Shown here in pieces: positions 11,179 through 25,014 of a stretch of DNA of 64,000 nucleotides; within the stretch, counting starts at the first letter, position 1, and every line of letters begins with the position of its first letter. Made by a program: the position numbers and the translations under genes. The notes beneath the pieces were generated by a model. It was not told where the DNA came from. It ran no database searches and saw only the letters and a program-made list of their open reading frames with translations. The stretch spans positions 62,001 to 126,000 of the forward strand of contig JAUDYN010000007.1 of NCBI GenBank assembly GCA_030407005.1, given 5' to 3'. Origin of the DNA: Desarmillaria ectypa (taxonomy: Eukaryota; Basidiomycota; Agaricomycetes; Agaricales; Physalacriaceae).

Positions 11179-11575
11179 TGTTACGATTTTTCCGTTATCT
11201 TATCTTATCCTGTCATATCCATGACACAGCATACTTTATCTCACCCAGGATCAACCCATTCACCAATGACCACCCCAGTTCTACATGGTTGTCACCCCCA
11301 TTCATTCTCATTGGACCACCATCCTCCAGTTTCCCCAAGGTTCCCTCATGCAAACCTTACCATTTCATCTATTAATAAACATCATACTTTCAGTATATAA
11401 GTAGAGTAGTATTCTCATTTGTACTCTACCTTTTGACTAAATTACATTCATATACCTTCTACTACACCACACTAAAGACCGAGCCAAACTCTCAACATAC
11501 GGGTGATTGTCCGAACGCGAGACAGCCCAGAGAGAAGCTTACGTCCCAAGTCACGTGTTAGACTGGGCCGTAACA
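11179..11575 (+). repeat. LTR, family B (3' LTR of element B), CpG-retaining copy
   Basis: Starts TGTTACGATTTTTCCG and ends GGGCCGTAACA. It aligns along its length to the other family-B LTRs but keeps CGs near 11480-11572 (for example CCGAACGCGAGAC) where they have TG or CA (CTGAATGTGAGAC). It borders the CpG-normal region to the right. Confidence 0.9.
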
Positions 11576-13674
11576 CTCTCCAAAATTTTCTTTCTCTAAA
11601 ACTGATTTATTCACACTGGCTCGCAGAGCATTTGAATCCAGAGTGGCTGTCAGGATGATGTCAAAAGGTATGCCAGTTTAGAAATCATTTATGGCACAAA
11701 AGACATGAATACATTTAATTTGAAGCCTTGAGGATAGGCCACTCACTACTGAAAAACGGTTCAATAAACTCAGAGATCGAAATCCCAAAGTGACTTCATC
11801 CCATGAAATGGAAACAAATAAGCTGGTAAAGCAGATGAATAAAAAGCTTACGGAGTTGGGCCACCATGACAATGAAATCGGAAAGACTCATAGTAACTGC
11901 GGAAATAATATTGGCCCGTTCAACCACCTCGTCCTGCTCCGTACTAGCAATGTCGGGGCCGGGATTGGGGCCCGTGACCCGGCCCTGAAAAGCCCAGCCC
12001 TGATGGAAAGCTTTGGCGGGCTCAAGGCTCAGGCTCACGAATTGCTATTGCCTAACCCTTCAGATTTCAAAGCCCAACCCAACCCCGCCCAACCCCGCCC
12101 GAACATCACTGCTCCCAACCCACTCCTCAGATCAGATCCAGACATCTATGCAAGCAACCGCACGCTGATGTGTATATTACCCTATCCATGGATAATCACT
12201 TGAGTTGCGGGAGAATGCAGGCGAACTTGCGCACTTACAGGTAACTTGCGACCGGAAAAAGACCACATGTGCCTATCTGATTTTCCACACGCTATTACGC
12301 CCATGCGTAACCTCATAATCGACGGCAGTTCCTTCTGCAAAGTGCGCCGTCTAAAGGACTTTCAGGCCCAATTAAAAGCCAAAGAAATACGTGCCTGAGG
12401 TCTAGACATCTCGGCTGAAAGGGCCCCAAGAAGATATGGGGTTCCTCGAAGTTAGGTCACGTGAAAAAGTGCTGGGTTCGGTCCGGTCTCAGTCCTTTCC
12501 TGATCACCTGCGCTTGAGGTTAGAATTCAATAGCAAGTTCTGGTACTTATACCGTGTATGTACCTTGCCCGCAACTATCGCCAACCCACTAGCCATTCTC
12601 CCTCATGGACCTCGTGAGTCCCAGGAGCACGGCAGTCCACGTGGCAACATTTTCCCACGTCAAATCCCTCGCCTGCTTTGATTCGGCGACGAGCACGCTA
12701 TTCTTCGCTTTTTACTACCCCTACAGTTGACTCTTCTTTTCTCGGACTCTTTCGCCCTTGTATCATTTTACTGTCTTCTTCGCGTGTCGTTCAGCCCAGA
12801 ACGAATGATACCCAGGTATCATCGCAATGAACCTATTGGATAAGCAACAATTTGGGTAGAAACACTATTTCTACGATCCCGCATTTCGGCTTTAGCGTGA
12901 TCTTGCTGACGGGTAGGCAGGCACTTAATATTACACGGCACCGTCCGACGGGGAACCCCGTCATGGGTCCTTGTGTTCTCACTTATTTCGGGTACAAGTT
13001 AATGATTTTTTCGGCAACCGGTATTGTCGCTGTATTCAATGCCACACTACCTATGTGTTAACCTCGACCAACAACGAGTCTGTCATCATTTCTCTTCGCT
13101 GACCTGAAATCTTTGTAGAACCCACTCGTGCCGCGACAGTAGGATACTGTATCGTCCCTTCATCTTGGACTCACTCAGAACTATCTTACGCTACATTCTG
13201 TGATTCTGGAGTGCCTTTTCTTGACTCTTTCTGATCAAGGACAACGTCGGGCTGCGGAACCCTTGAACTGTCAACGAAAAGGCTCCCACGTTCTACTTAC
13301 AGGTTGCAGTTATCTCTAGCAGTACCCATCGAAGGTGCATAACTCCGTGCACAAACGTGAGCAGCACGATTAATCATTGATTGATGTATTTGGTCTCGAC
13401 ATCTGACATTATAGAGAAGCGCTAAATCCCACCTCGTAACTTAGTGTCTGCTGGTATTTGATCGAAGACTGTATTCATCGCTACGAACAATCGATCAACC
13501 TTCCGGATGCACTAGTGGTACTCGAATCTGTCTATTGGGTATATAATGATCCGAGGGAAAGAAGCATCCTGCGTTCATTGATTTGGGCGCTTGTCGTTGT
13601 CGTGGATTTCTATATAAGACCCTGAGTTTTCTTCGTCCGTCATCATTACATAGCACAGCATCCACATGCTGCGC
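11576..13674. other. no recognised gene; GC-rich word cluster near 11945-12120
   Basis: CpG frequency is back to normal. 11945-12120 has repeated GCCCAACCC and CCCGCC words and GGGGCCGGG-type runs whose outer parts (CAATGTCGGGGC, and CAGTGATGTTCGGGC read inversely) are loosely inverted, as in hAT-type non-autonomous ends, but no 8-bp duplication was found. The rest shows no coding block I can support. Confidence 0.35.
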
Positions 13675-14003
13675 TTAACCTTTTGACACACTTGCGGATC
13701 TACGGTCATGAGATGATAGCAACGCGAATACAAAAGGTGACCCACTTACGGCAAGGTCATAATTCCTCCATTGTCGCGTCTGATGATAACCATTTGCGTA
13801 CCCTACAGCTTCTCAGCTGAAAAGTAATCTCTTGAGGAAGGCAATACTCACATCTGCCATGCGAGTCGTGGACTCAACGACGCCTCTGACAAGCTGGCCA
13901 GTCGAGTCGTAATAGAAGATGCGTGAACCAGCCTACACATGAATAGAATAAGTCAATGCCAGGCGCGCAGGAGTGTAGAGAGACGTACCGGAAACATGTT
14001 CAT
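13675..14003 (-). CDS. small duplicated four-exon gene, copy 1 (57 aa, unknown function)
   Basis: Spliced gene of unknown function found by comparison with 24670-25014. Exons in coding order: 14003-13989 (15 nt), 13932-13852 (81), 13802-13750 (53), 13699-13675 (25); introns of 56, 49 and 50 bp with GTACGT, GTGAGT and GTAAGT donors and TAG acceptors. The product has 57 residues: MNMFPAGSRIFYYDSTG at the N-terminus, then RGVVEST, ADGTQMVII and TLPSASVSKG. There is no signal peptide or membrane segment. Repeated short beta-like strands separated by turns suggest an SH3- or Tudor-like small barrel, which is inference only. Exon lengths, intron phases and the ADGTQM and TLPS motifs are identical in the second copy, with 36 of 57 residues identical, so selection on protein is likely. 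The start is the first ATG before the conserved block. Confidence 0.8.
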
Positions 14004-14800
14004 AGACAAAATAACTTGTAAGCGAAAGTAGATTGCAAGAAACGTCGATATAAGTACCTTTGGTCTCATCCCGTCGGAGGCCCCGAAAATATGAACACGG
14101 ACAGTTTATGGTATGGGATAGACTCCGAAATAATCTAGTGAAAGAGAACCCCGATACCGAGCAGGGTCAGTTCTGGGCTCGGTTCAACACCCCATGGGCA
14201 TGGTTTGACGGTGAGAGCGTTTGCACGGTCCAGTTCCTCCGTGATCACGTGTACATTAGGGAGCGTAGTTCTCCGTTTGTTCTTAGCTACAACCGCGACT
14301 ATCACCAGCGACACTGCATTCTCCCTCTTGGACATAGTGACATGGTTCCAACGGGAATTAAGGTATATGTACAAGGCTGCACATCGACGGCAGTCATTTC
14401 GCTTTGATGGATTGTTGTAGACGGGCGAAGGAGACTCTTAGCGAGGCATTCTCATACAGTTCCTGCCCCAGAACCTGGTGCGGCTACGAATTTGAGGATC
14501 GACCATCCTCCCAATACCACCTTTGGAACCGGAAGGAAACGCAGAAAGGTAAGGCGAAGGACTTCGTAGTGGCCAAATGTAATCGCTCCGTGACTTTTAC
14601 TGCTGGGACAATTCAAGATCAGAAGTATCCTCATTGGATGTCCTACTTTCCGGTGCGCGTTGACACGGCTTATGGAGTTGTTTGGCATCAGAAATCAGGG
14701 TGTTATTATTATGAGTCATCCAGTGAATCCCAAAGCTTGGCCTACATTATTCAACACCATGTGAAGACATAAGGGTCAACTAGCTTTCTCAGCAATGATC
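14004..14800. other. uncharacterised region with two adjoining open frames
   Basis: Two plus-strand open frames (14060-14407 and 14404-14772, 115 and 122 codons) overlap slightly. Neither has a motif I recognise, and the minus strand is also open at 14135-14374. The stretch 14250-14345 recurs at about 27568-27665, which argues that at least part of it is repeat sequence rather than a host gene. Confidence 0.3.
14250..14345 (+). repeat. short dispersed repeat, copy 1
   Basis: About 95 bp with strong similarity to 27568-27665, including the exact shared words TAGTTCTCCGTTTGTT and AGCTACAACCGCGACTATCAC. Identity unknown. Confidence 0.6.
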
Positions 14801-15046
14801 ATATGTGCACAGTGAACGCTGCAAGGAAAGTCCGAAGGGCGGTACGGAAATGAAAAAACCTTCGTACATCGAGACCCTTTCCTCGAGAAAGCGTCCGAAT
14901 ATTATCCATCTAAGGGTGACGGTTCGCCATGGCCTTGTAAAAGGCGAGCGGGACCTAGATTATGGGCGAGACTCCACAAGACACATGCCGGGCGTCGTAC
15001 GCAGTTCCTATCAATAGATTTGACTACTGACACCATCCTATTGACG

Positions 15047-15150
15047 TCGGAACCCCTCGTAGAGTCTGAGAGGTGAAATCGGTTGATACCAGAAAAGCTA
15101 GCTACAACAACCGGAAAACTCCGTTTACGTGCCCTAAACCATCACGTGAC
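15047..15150 (-). repeat. LTR D fragment, solo
   Basis: Matches 35580-35686 in the same orientation (shared words GGAACCCCTCGTAGAGTC, GCTAGCTACAACAACCGGAA and CCCTAAACCATCACGTGA). The second copy directly follows the integrase of Gypsy D, so this is most likely a piece of the LTR of that family. Confidence 0.55.
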
Positions 15151-16420
15151 CCTGCACGAATCTGCCTTTGTTTCCTCTCCATCTACGCTCCCAACGTAAC
15201 ATATCTGTTCCTCGTATTCGTATGAGCGAATAGCGAGCTATGAATCTAACCATATGATGTGACTACCCATTCGCGATGTAGTTAGCGCCGTACGGACTCG
15301 AGCGTCTACGGTGCGCTTCGCCTAATCAGCACTACTTTTAGACACGTGCAAAATCAAGTAAAATTTTGCTAATTTTTTTTTGAAAAAAGCGTGACAATCC
15401 GTGACATGTATCACAGCTGGAGCTGGCGCATTTTCCCCATAGAAAAACGAAGACCTAAAAATGACTTTTAATGGTAAAAATGAGTTCACAAGCAACTTGA
15501 ACGATCAGATATTTTCCGTACACTTTTGAGGTAAGGAAAAGACCGCATCGAAGCTAGCGATTTCTGAATCGGAAAAGCCTCCAGGGTGACCGATTGCCAC
15601 GTTAGGCACGCCTTGTATGTCCATTGTCGACTCGGAACTGCCACTACAGTAAATATGTGCACAGGCGAGTAAAATGGGATATACATACGATGATTCGCCG
15701 TCATAGCAAGACCACGGTGCCATGTTTCGCGGTAAAAGTTCTTGCATCACTGACTTGAAACCCTCGTTCCGCACTACTATCGCGTCTCCACATGGGAATT
15801 TTAATCCCTGGGCAATTGTTGCAGAACATATCATCGTGTATGCCACAAACAAAGCTTTTGATATCTAATCGCAAAAAGAAATTGAAAAACGAAATGAAAA
15901 GGTGTTTCCCACAGTCAGAACAAAGAAACCCGCTTTTCATTCGGAGAAAAGCAGCTGTTTTTGGTCTGCGAAAGGAGCGCTAAATGAAACAATTTTTTCA
16001 TTAAATTTGCTGTATCCCATTTTTGCAGCATTCAAAGAGAAAGAAACGTCACAATATTTTCAGAATACATTTTTCTGTCCTGAAAAGGGACCGATCCCAG
16101 CAGTGTGTGATGTTCTCCTGCCATTTTGTGTCACGGCGCAAAAATGGGTGTTCGACAAATTAATCACTCCTTCAATTTTGGGAATTTCGACAATCCGTCT
16201 ATCAGTTTTGTTCTTATCAAAAGAAGCATTTTTATTGAAGGTATAAGAAATACCGTGAGAACTCCGGCATCAATATCCATTGTACAAAAGTAGCGGTGTT
16301 TAGGTGATGCGCACCACATAAGACGTGTACAGCCTCCGTTGTTCCTCGGAAGAACTATATATATTTTGCCGACTTGGGAACGGCAATCAGTACAGAGATA
16401 TCTGCGGAACAGAATAGTAC
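15151..16420. other. no recognised gene
   Basis: Contains A- and T-rich segments (poly-A/T near 15360-15390) and a minus-strand open frame of 115 codons (15505-15852) starting with a possible hydrophobic N-terminus, but no family motif. GTGACAATCCGTGACA at 15391-15406 and TGTCACGGCGCAAAAATGG near 16128-16146 are roughly inverted and could be the ends of a small DNA transposon; I could not confirm a duplication. Confidence 0.3.
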
Positions 16421-16423
16421 TTC

Positions 16424-17640
16424 TTACCTTCCACGCACTTCGCGCGAGAGCATATAACGGGGATCAGGGAATGCAGGGGAGGGGAGCACGGTAATTTCTT
16501 CTATTCTCGATGATGAGGGGTGACGGTTTAGGTGCGAGACAGTGGGAAACTCGCATATGCATTGCGTCCGAGATACCATTGCCCATGCGTATTCACCGTG
16601 GGGAAGTCTCAAGGTTCTGTGCCCACTGCCGCTTTTGTTAACATGGTTATTATGAGCTGGGGCATTCGACCATGAATAAGGGTCTGACCGTGCATAAACA
16701 TAGTTGTCCAGATGAGCTTGTGATGAACGTCTAGATTGCTCCATATGATGTCGGCACTTGCCTTCGAATCGACAAGCCAGTAAAGTGCAGGATAGAAGCC
16801 TGCGTCGCTGACCCCCTCCAATTGGCTTGAGAAACCTTCTTCAATGAGCGCTCGGAAATATGTCCCCGACGAGAAAAATAGCCTAGATGTAGATATCCGA
16901 CCGAGCAGGTGAGTAAGTAAGCGTCTAAGGTTGGAGGCCACGATGGGGGTATGGTTGTTGGAATCACCTAATCTGGTAGAGGGAAAGTTTATCATCGGCC
17001 TTTCGTCGGATGTAGGAGACAGTCAGAAGAACGAAGAAATCAGGTAACGAGGATGGAAACGAGCTGGGAGAGCGTATCCGCAACCCCGTATTTCGGCTGA
17101 GAACAACAATGTGAACAAGGATAATTTTGAAAGATAAGGGTTACTCACCTCAACAATCAGCACCACCGCCACCGCTTTCAAAAATGACCCGGCAGACTTC
17201 TTACTGGCTACTGCTTCCCAGGTTGCTGATTCCTCGTTCCGCTGTCGGTCGCCGCCTGTCGGTACCTGTCGAATTCCGCTGGTCACCAAGACAAGGAGAG
17301 TGTATACATAATGCTCCTAGGGGACGTGGACCAGAGAGAGAGAGGCCGGAAGCATTGGAGAATACCGCACCTTCGCAGTCGCTACGACGTAATAATCCGT
17401 CCCAACCATGCATCGACTTCTAGAGAGTTATTGTTCCCGGCCTAGCTCCTTGGCGTAATTGAGACCGGACAACAGAGAAGAAAGACCAAGGGGCAAACAA
17501 CAGTAGACGCTATCTCCATGGCAATCAGGGTATAAAGGAGTGCTGGAAAACCTTACTTCTCCAAGAGGTCTGGATTTTGGTAGGCGACATGAGAAAGTGA
17601 CTAGTAAGAGAAGAAATAATAGCATCAGACGCAAGCTTAT
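16424..17640 (-). other. possible spliced minus-strand gene or gene fragment, unrecognised
   Basis: Several minus-strand open blocks lie next to good splice signals, for example a block at 17289-17145 ending in Glu before GTGAGT, followed after a 50-bp intron (ending TTCTCAG) by a short block from 17096 to a stop near 17046. Further blocks at 16995-16609 and 16744-16424 overlap in different frames, which suggests an unmodelled intron or a frameshift. Composition looks protein-like (mixed charged and hydrophobic residues), but there is no motif I can name. It could be a decayed host gene. Confidence 0.3.
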
Positions 17641-20600
17641 GACGAATGAAGAATTCCAAACAATCCGCGGAATTTGAGCGGAACTGATTATCAGTGGGTA
17701 AACCCGGCCCGAGATTATGCAGTCAACTTACAGCCAACTCGGCATCATTAGGTAACTTGAGAACAAGCGTACGATGAACAATGCATGCTCAATGGGCGGT
17801 ACCCATGACTGGTTCACTGTATGTAGTGCCCTTGCTGAAATTTATTCAGTGGTATATTATACTTCCCTCAGTCTATGCCGCAGGTGTGGGATGCCTTCGA
17901 GCCATCGGGTCCCGGCTCTCAAGGTGCAGGATCCTCGCTCACGCCTAGATAACAAATAAGAAAACTCATTGCATGCTCAGAATATTTATTTTCCATCTCT
18001 GGTGTTCATCTGCTTTCAGAAAACTCCCGTCATCGTCCGACGTCGCTCCCATCCACAGCGTACCAGCTATGAATGATATTGAGCGCAAAGTCTGCTCTAG
18101 GATTTATTTGTTTTCATTAGAGTCCTTATCATCTACAAGAATCATCAAGTCTACATCGTCCTACTCACCAGACGTCGAACGGGACGACTGGACCATCTAC
18201 GGATGGAAGAGGAAGATTTGTTCGGGCGTCGACTTCCGGACAGGTTTTAAAATGAATATATATTGGTTGTATCTTCACTTCCAGTAAGGAAATTTTTAAT
18301 GGAACTTTAGCATTGTAGCAGTCTGCACACGCAAAATACAATTCAAAGTATGTCTCCTCTTCCTTGACTCCAGAGGATGCTTCGGAATGACAACAGCTAG
18401 CTAGGCATTTGCATTGCAATCCCTCTCAACTTCGCTTTCCAGGCCCATTATCTAAATAAATTTGTTAGGCCACCTCCTCTTTGTATGATACGGTATCCAA
18501 GGCAATAAATGACACCATACAGAGCGGTAGCCGTATTTCCTGTGGAACCCACCAACGTCTCCTTCCACTGTATTACTTAGTATTTGATTTAGTTCACCGG
18601 GAGTTATCTTTAAACAAGACAGAAAGCGTTATTTAAACAACTGTCTATTTAACTCCTCGAGCTGGACTTTATCACTGGTAGGATCATTTGATTTCGTATC
18701 AGCGCCTATCAGTATTTCAAAACTTCTTTATACAATACTAAGCGCGCACTCACGTTGAAATTGACTATGGTGCCATTACTGGGTCAAGGCTATCAGTAGA
18801 CGGCACAGGCAGCGATCGATGTATGTACGCATTCTTATCCGGATTGATAGCAGTATCGCCAAAGTATGTTTTTATATTGTGAATCTCTAATATCAGCACC
18901 TCGTAGAAATCCATAATGTGTCCAGGATTATCATTGGAGATGCTGAGCTATATCCAGTAATAATTGCCGTCCATATGTTGTTACATCAAGAGTTCATTGA
19001 AAGAGATGACAATTCAAAAGATACGTTGCCTCGGGGATATTCACTTCAACGTCGACACGGATCACATATGAATTAGACACTCCTAAGGCAGGGCGGACCC
19101 ATTTGGATATATCTCTACTATCCCTTTGATATGAATCTCGTCTAGCAAATACCAGAAGCATCGCGTTTGCCATATTTTCTCATACGTATCGTCAAAATGA
19201 TATTCATTGGTACTCAGTGCTCAATAGTTCCTCATGTACTGGCGTAGTATGATAATCAAAACAAAAAATGTCACACACTCTACATGTAGATACACCACTG
19301 CACTCTGCTACACTAACCTCCTCTTGTCCCTAGACATCCTTTGTTGTGATGCGAAACGTCAACGAGTTGATGAGTTTGGCACCCCGCAAAAAATACCATC
19401 CCGGTTTTTGAGAGAGGTCGCCTGCGGATTATGGCAGGCATATGACTAGGAGAGCATTGAAAGGAACATATGCTGTGTTCTGATTCTGCGTCCACTTCCA
19501 GAGACCCCTAGTCTCAATAGGATTCCCAAGCGCAACAGGATCGGCATCCGTGTTCCCGGTCACTGCATCCTCAAAGATTCATTTGCAATCATGAGTCAAG
19601 CTTTCCCCAACATCAAAATCCGTTTCAAACGTCTCAGAGAAACGATTAGGCATTTTTCCAAGCGACTCGAGAACATCATTGCGAACAGTTGAGTTAGACG
19701 ACGTGCTACATAGCCATCGAAGTGGTTTCAACGATACGCACATAGGCATTAGTAGTAGTCTCCGAGGAACGAGGTTGTTCCTCGGCAGTGAAATATGCGG
19801 AAATAAATGTATGCCAAGGTTGCAAATAAAGCTGGAGAGCGGTGTCTTATACAGACATTGCGGGAAGCATATAGGAAGAATGTGAGTTGCAGCATATGAA
19901 ATATATGTAATGCAGGACTGCAGGACAGGGAACCGACGATCAATGCGATTGGCGCCGAGAGTACAGAAGAGGATGCAGGGATAGCGCAAGAAGATCGACA
20001 AAGACAGCGATCGATCCAGAACACAAGATGATTGCGAGGAAGCATGCGATGATGCCACGCCTCATAGGCCGCCGCCCGCATTAGCATCTAGGCATTACTT
20101 CATCTTGCTGGACACAGCATATGTAAAATAGTAGATTTAGCCAATCTGCAACAAGATTGGGATGTGCGAAACTGATGTGAGGATAATTCAAAGAATGTAC
20201 GGAGTGGAACATCCAAAAGCTTAGGAGCTGATAATCATAGAATTTGACGAAGCTTGGGACAAGAACAGGACCGAGGAAAGAGTATCACTGAGTCCCAGAG
20301 TTGATGGTAACCAGATTGTATCCGAGAGCAGGAATGTCTGCAAAGGACCTGAGCAAGGAGATACAGTGAAAAAGTCATTTTTTCAAACAACAACTAGAAT
20401 AGAAAAACCAGCACTTGACCGAGATATGAAGAACAGATCATCATTATCTAGAGCTGGAAACTCAATGAGATAAGAGAAGATACTCCAGGGAACCACGTGG
20501 CTGACAAGTCGAGAGAATGCGAGTCCTAGTGTTCCAATTTCGGCCAAGATCGGATGGTGCTTATGTAACCCGACAGTGACGTGACGGGTTTCCTGTCATC

Positions 20601-21890
20601 AACTCGTAGTACTGAATCTCCACGTTCTCTTTGACATCTGGTTCCTCTCTGCTCCGATTCTTTGTGCATCTGTTTGAAACTTCCTGAAAACAAAGGACTC
20701 TCAGAGCATTCGGAAAAATGCATTGCTGTCTGAATCAAGTGATCTTTTAGTGGCATGTTAGGGTTTAACCCCGGATCGGCGAGTACGGGGTTTTCCCGGT
20801 TGGTCAATAGTTCTTACAGGTTGCTGGCATCTGTTTCGCTCACAAACTTTCACTGAGGGACGTTTCTTCCAAAATTCTGAGCTTCTTCCGCTATTTGTAA
20901 TGTTTCCTTGTTCCCTACTTACCTACAAATGCAGAACACGCTATGATAAGGCCCTGCCGAGCGTTTGAGCCATAATGTATATGTCTTTATCTTTGGCTCT
21001 ATATTATTGCGAGACACTCACCTGACATCAAAATTAGGGATCTCAGAAGATTTCTTATTCTTTAATGTAGGGTGTTTGATACTCCGAACGGTCGTTCATG
21101 TGCAAGACGGATTTTATGCGAAAGACTTAATATGTTGTCGGCCTTCGGATGACTTTTTATCTCCCTTCTAAGCTGAAATCCATGTTCTAGACAGTTCATC
21201 GTGTCACGTCTTGCATGCAACTAGATCTTGGCATAATGGTTATCTCTCCGTTCATATCATAAAGCATCTTCCGTGGTTTATGGCGCTCTTGTCCACACAG
21301 CGAGAGACTCGGTATCAAATATCATACATTCAATCTGACGTGAAGGTAATACCGCTTTCTCAGTACGGGATGAAATACAAAAAGCGTAAGTATCACACAG
21401 ATACCTCGACGTCTCGACGACGAGCCTACAGGCTAGACCTGGCGAAGTCAAAGCCCAAGGCACCAAGTCAAATTTGCAGAAGATAGAAGCATGCTCAAAA
21501 CTTGGTCAAGACCAGGTAATACCCGAATTTGGACTACATTCAGGTGAGGACCGCATGCTACTAGCTGAATGTTGAACCTTTGACTGGTGCTATCCTACCT
21601 CCAGTGGAGCCCTCACATTGCGCAACATTGACATCTGCTCACGATTGATGCAGCACGGTATTCAATCCCCTGCCGTGGGATGATCTCCTGTCTGAGAATG
21701 GAAACACACCGCATGTACCGTGATTCTTCGACTCGTGCCTATACGCGTTGCGAGTCTGTACATATCTTTTGTGAGGATAATCCTCATATAGCACGCAATC
21801 TATCGTGACATTTGGACGCGTTAAAAGCTTTGACCTTGAGTGCAGAGAGAGACGAGCCTTTCTTCTCAATCGTGAAATACTCTTTTGACA
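17641..21890. other. 4.2 kb without a recognisable gene
   Basis: Codon-like open blocks occur on both strands (for example minus 19579-20087, with a hydrophobic stretch, and minus 20526-20807), but none has a family motif or a convincing chain of exons. CpG content is normal and no terminal repeats were seen. The hydrophobic minus-strand block near 20070-19950 could be an exon of a membrane protein; this is speculative. Confidence 0.3.
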
Positions 21891-23938
<2,048 letters not shown>

Positions 23939-24669
23939 AGTCCATGAATTACGAATAGTTAGGAATGTTTCGTAGGCCCTAATGCCATTGTGTCCTGTCC
24001 ACCCGCAGAAGGAATTCCTGTTGGCCATCTTAGGACTTCTGGTCCGCGTCCACCTCATACCATCGCATGCCATCAAGTTGAAGATGAAGCACGCGACCTC
24101 GCACATCGCCCGAAGTCTTTCTCTCTGTCATATATCTCTCAAAGACGGCCCCAGCATATTTTCTCATACACCACCCTCCTACGTTGTGGCTTTTGGTCAC
24201 TGTTATTTTGTTTATATTTTTCACGAACTCTAACATCGACAGGCCATCAGGATCCTTCGGATGTCTACTGAAGGTAGGAACCCTCGATATATATCTTTCA
24301 GCAATCTCACGTGCCTCGTCCGAAGGTTCAAGGAATTACAAAATATTTCGACTATAGTGCCACTTCTTAACTACCGTTACCAGATATCTCAATGTGGCTA
24401 CTGGTCCGAGAAGCATTTTCCTCCTCGAAGCTTCAACCAGCCATTACATCACTCTTCGCAGAGCCATAACCCATCAGCCTCTGAACGAAGATCTTATTCA
24501 TCATGGCGAACAATTAATGAAGCTTCTAGCCGTTTTGAAACTAGAATATGCATTGATTAGGTATGTGAATCCAGAGGGAAGTGACTTGTGTTCATTAATA
24601 TGCGTACTCCTTCACCATAGGTATCTGAGCGACGACACTAATTTATGATCTCGTCATCACATTCTGCAG
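23939..24669 (+). other. unrecognised sequence with one open block
   Basis: 24394-24570 reads plausibly on the plus strand (VATGPRSIFLLEAS, then a Leu- and His-rich stretch ending LEYALIR before GTATGTG, a possible donor). It could be an exon of an unmodelled gene or transposon protein. No motif is recognised and no clear partner exons were found. Confidence 0.25.
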
Positions 24670-25014
24670 CTACCCTTGAGACACGCTTGTGGATCTACGG
24701 ACGTAAAGTTTGTGCGGTAGCACTGACGAAGTTGACTACTTACGGTAGGGTTAATGTGGTTCCGCTGTCGCACTTGATAGCGATCATTTGGGTACCCTGT
24801 AGTATCTTAGCACCCCAAATATGAATTCATGGAGACCAATACACTCACATCTGCTGTACGACCTATGGATTCAACAACCCCCCTGATGAGGTTACCGGTC
24901 GAGCTGTAAAAGAAGACACGTGAACCGACCTAGATAAATAATATATCACGGTCGAACTCAAAACACTATAAAGGAATGAAGGGAGCCTGGAGGACGCACT
25001 AGAAAAGTATTCAT
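24670..25014 (-). CDS. small duplicated four-exon gene, copy 2 (57 aa, unknown function)
   Basis: Paralogue of 13675-14003. Exons in coding order: 25014-25000 (15 nt), 24929-24849 (81), 24796-24744 (53), 24694-24670 (25); introns of 70, 52 and 49 bp with donors GTGCGT, GTGAGT and GTAAGT and acceptors TAG/CAG. The product is 57 residues, starting MNTFLVGSRVFFYSSTG, with RGVVES, ADGTQMIAI and TLPSTSVSQG conserved against copy 1. Exon sizes are identical between copies while introns are diverged, which favours real protein-coding genes over a recent segmental copy. It lies about 0.7 kb past the subtilase stop, convergent with it. Function unknown; a small beta-barrel fold is only a guess from the strand-turn pattern. 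Confidence 0.8.

Larger units (their letters stand above)
6474..11575 (+). mobile_element. rearranged chromodomain Ty3/Gypsy element B
   Basis: Two family-B LTRs (6474-6858 and 11179-11575) flank, in order, a gag N-terminal region (about 7050-7758), a 1.36-kb LTR-like repeat C (7759-9119), RNase H (about 9120-9420), an integrase with an HHCC-type zinc finger and core (about 9600-10450), and a C-terminal chromodomain (about 10730-10910). Protease and reverse transcriptase are missing: gag jumps to RNase H across the inserted repeat. The flanking 5-mers (ATGAG and CTCTC) do not match, so the two LTRs may come from different insertions. Many stops fall at expected Arg CGA codons. A polypurine tract (11166-11178) precedes the 3' LTR. 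Confidence 0.85.

Noticed and set aside
11945..12120. hAT-type MITE from loosely inverted GC-rich ends
   Set aside because: End similarity is only partial and no 8-bp target duplication was found.
15389..16146. DNA transposon bounded by GTGACA/TGTCAC words
   Set aside because: The inverted words are short, sit at unequal contexts, lack a duplication, and the interior has no transposase motif.
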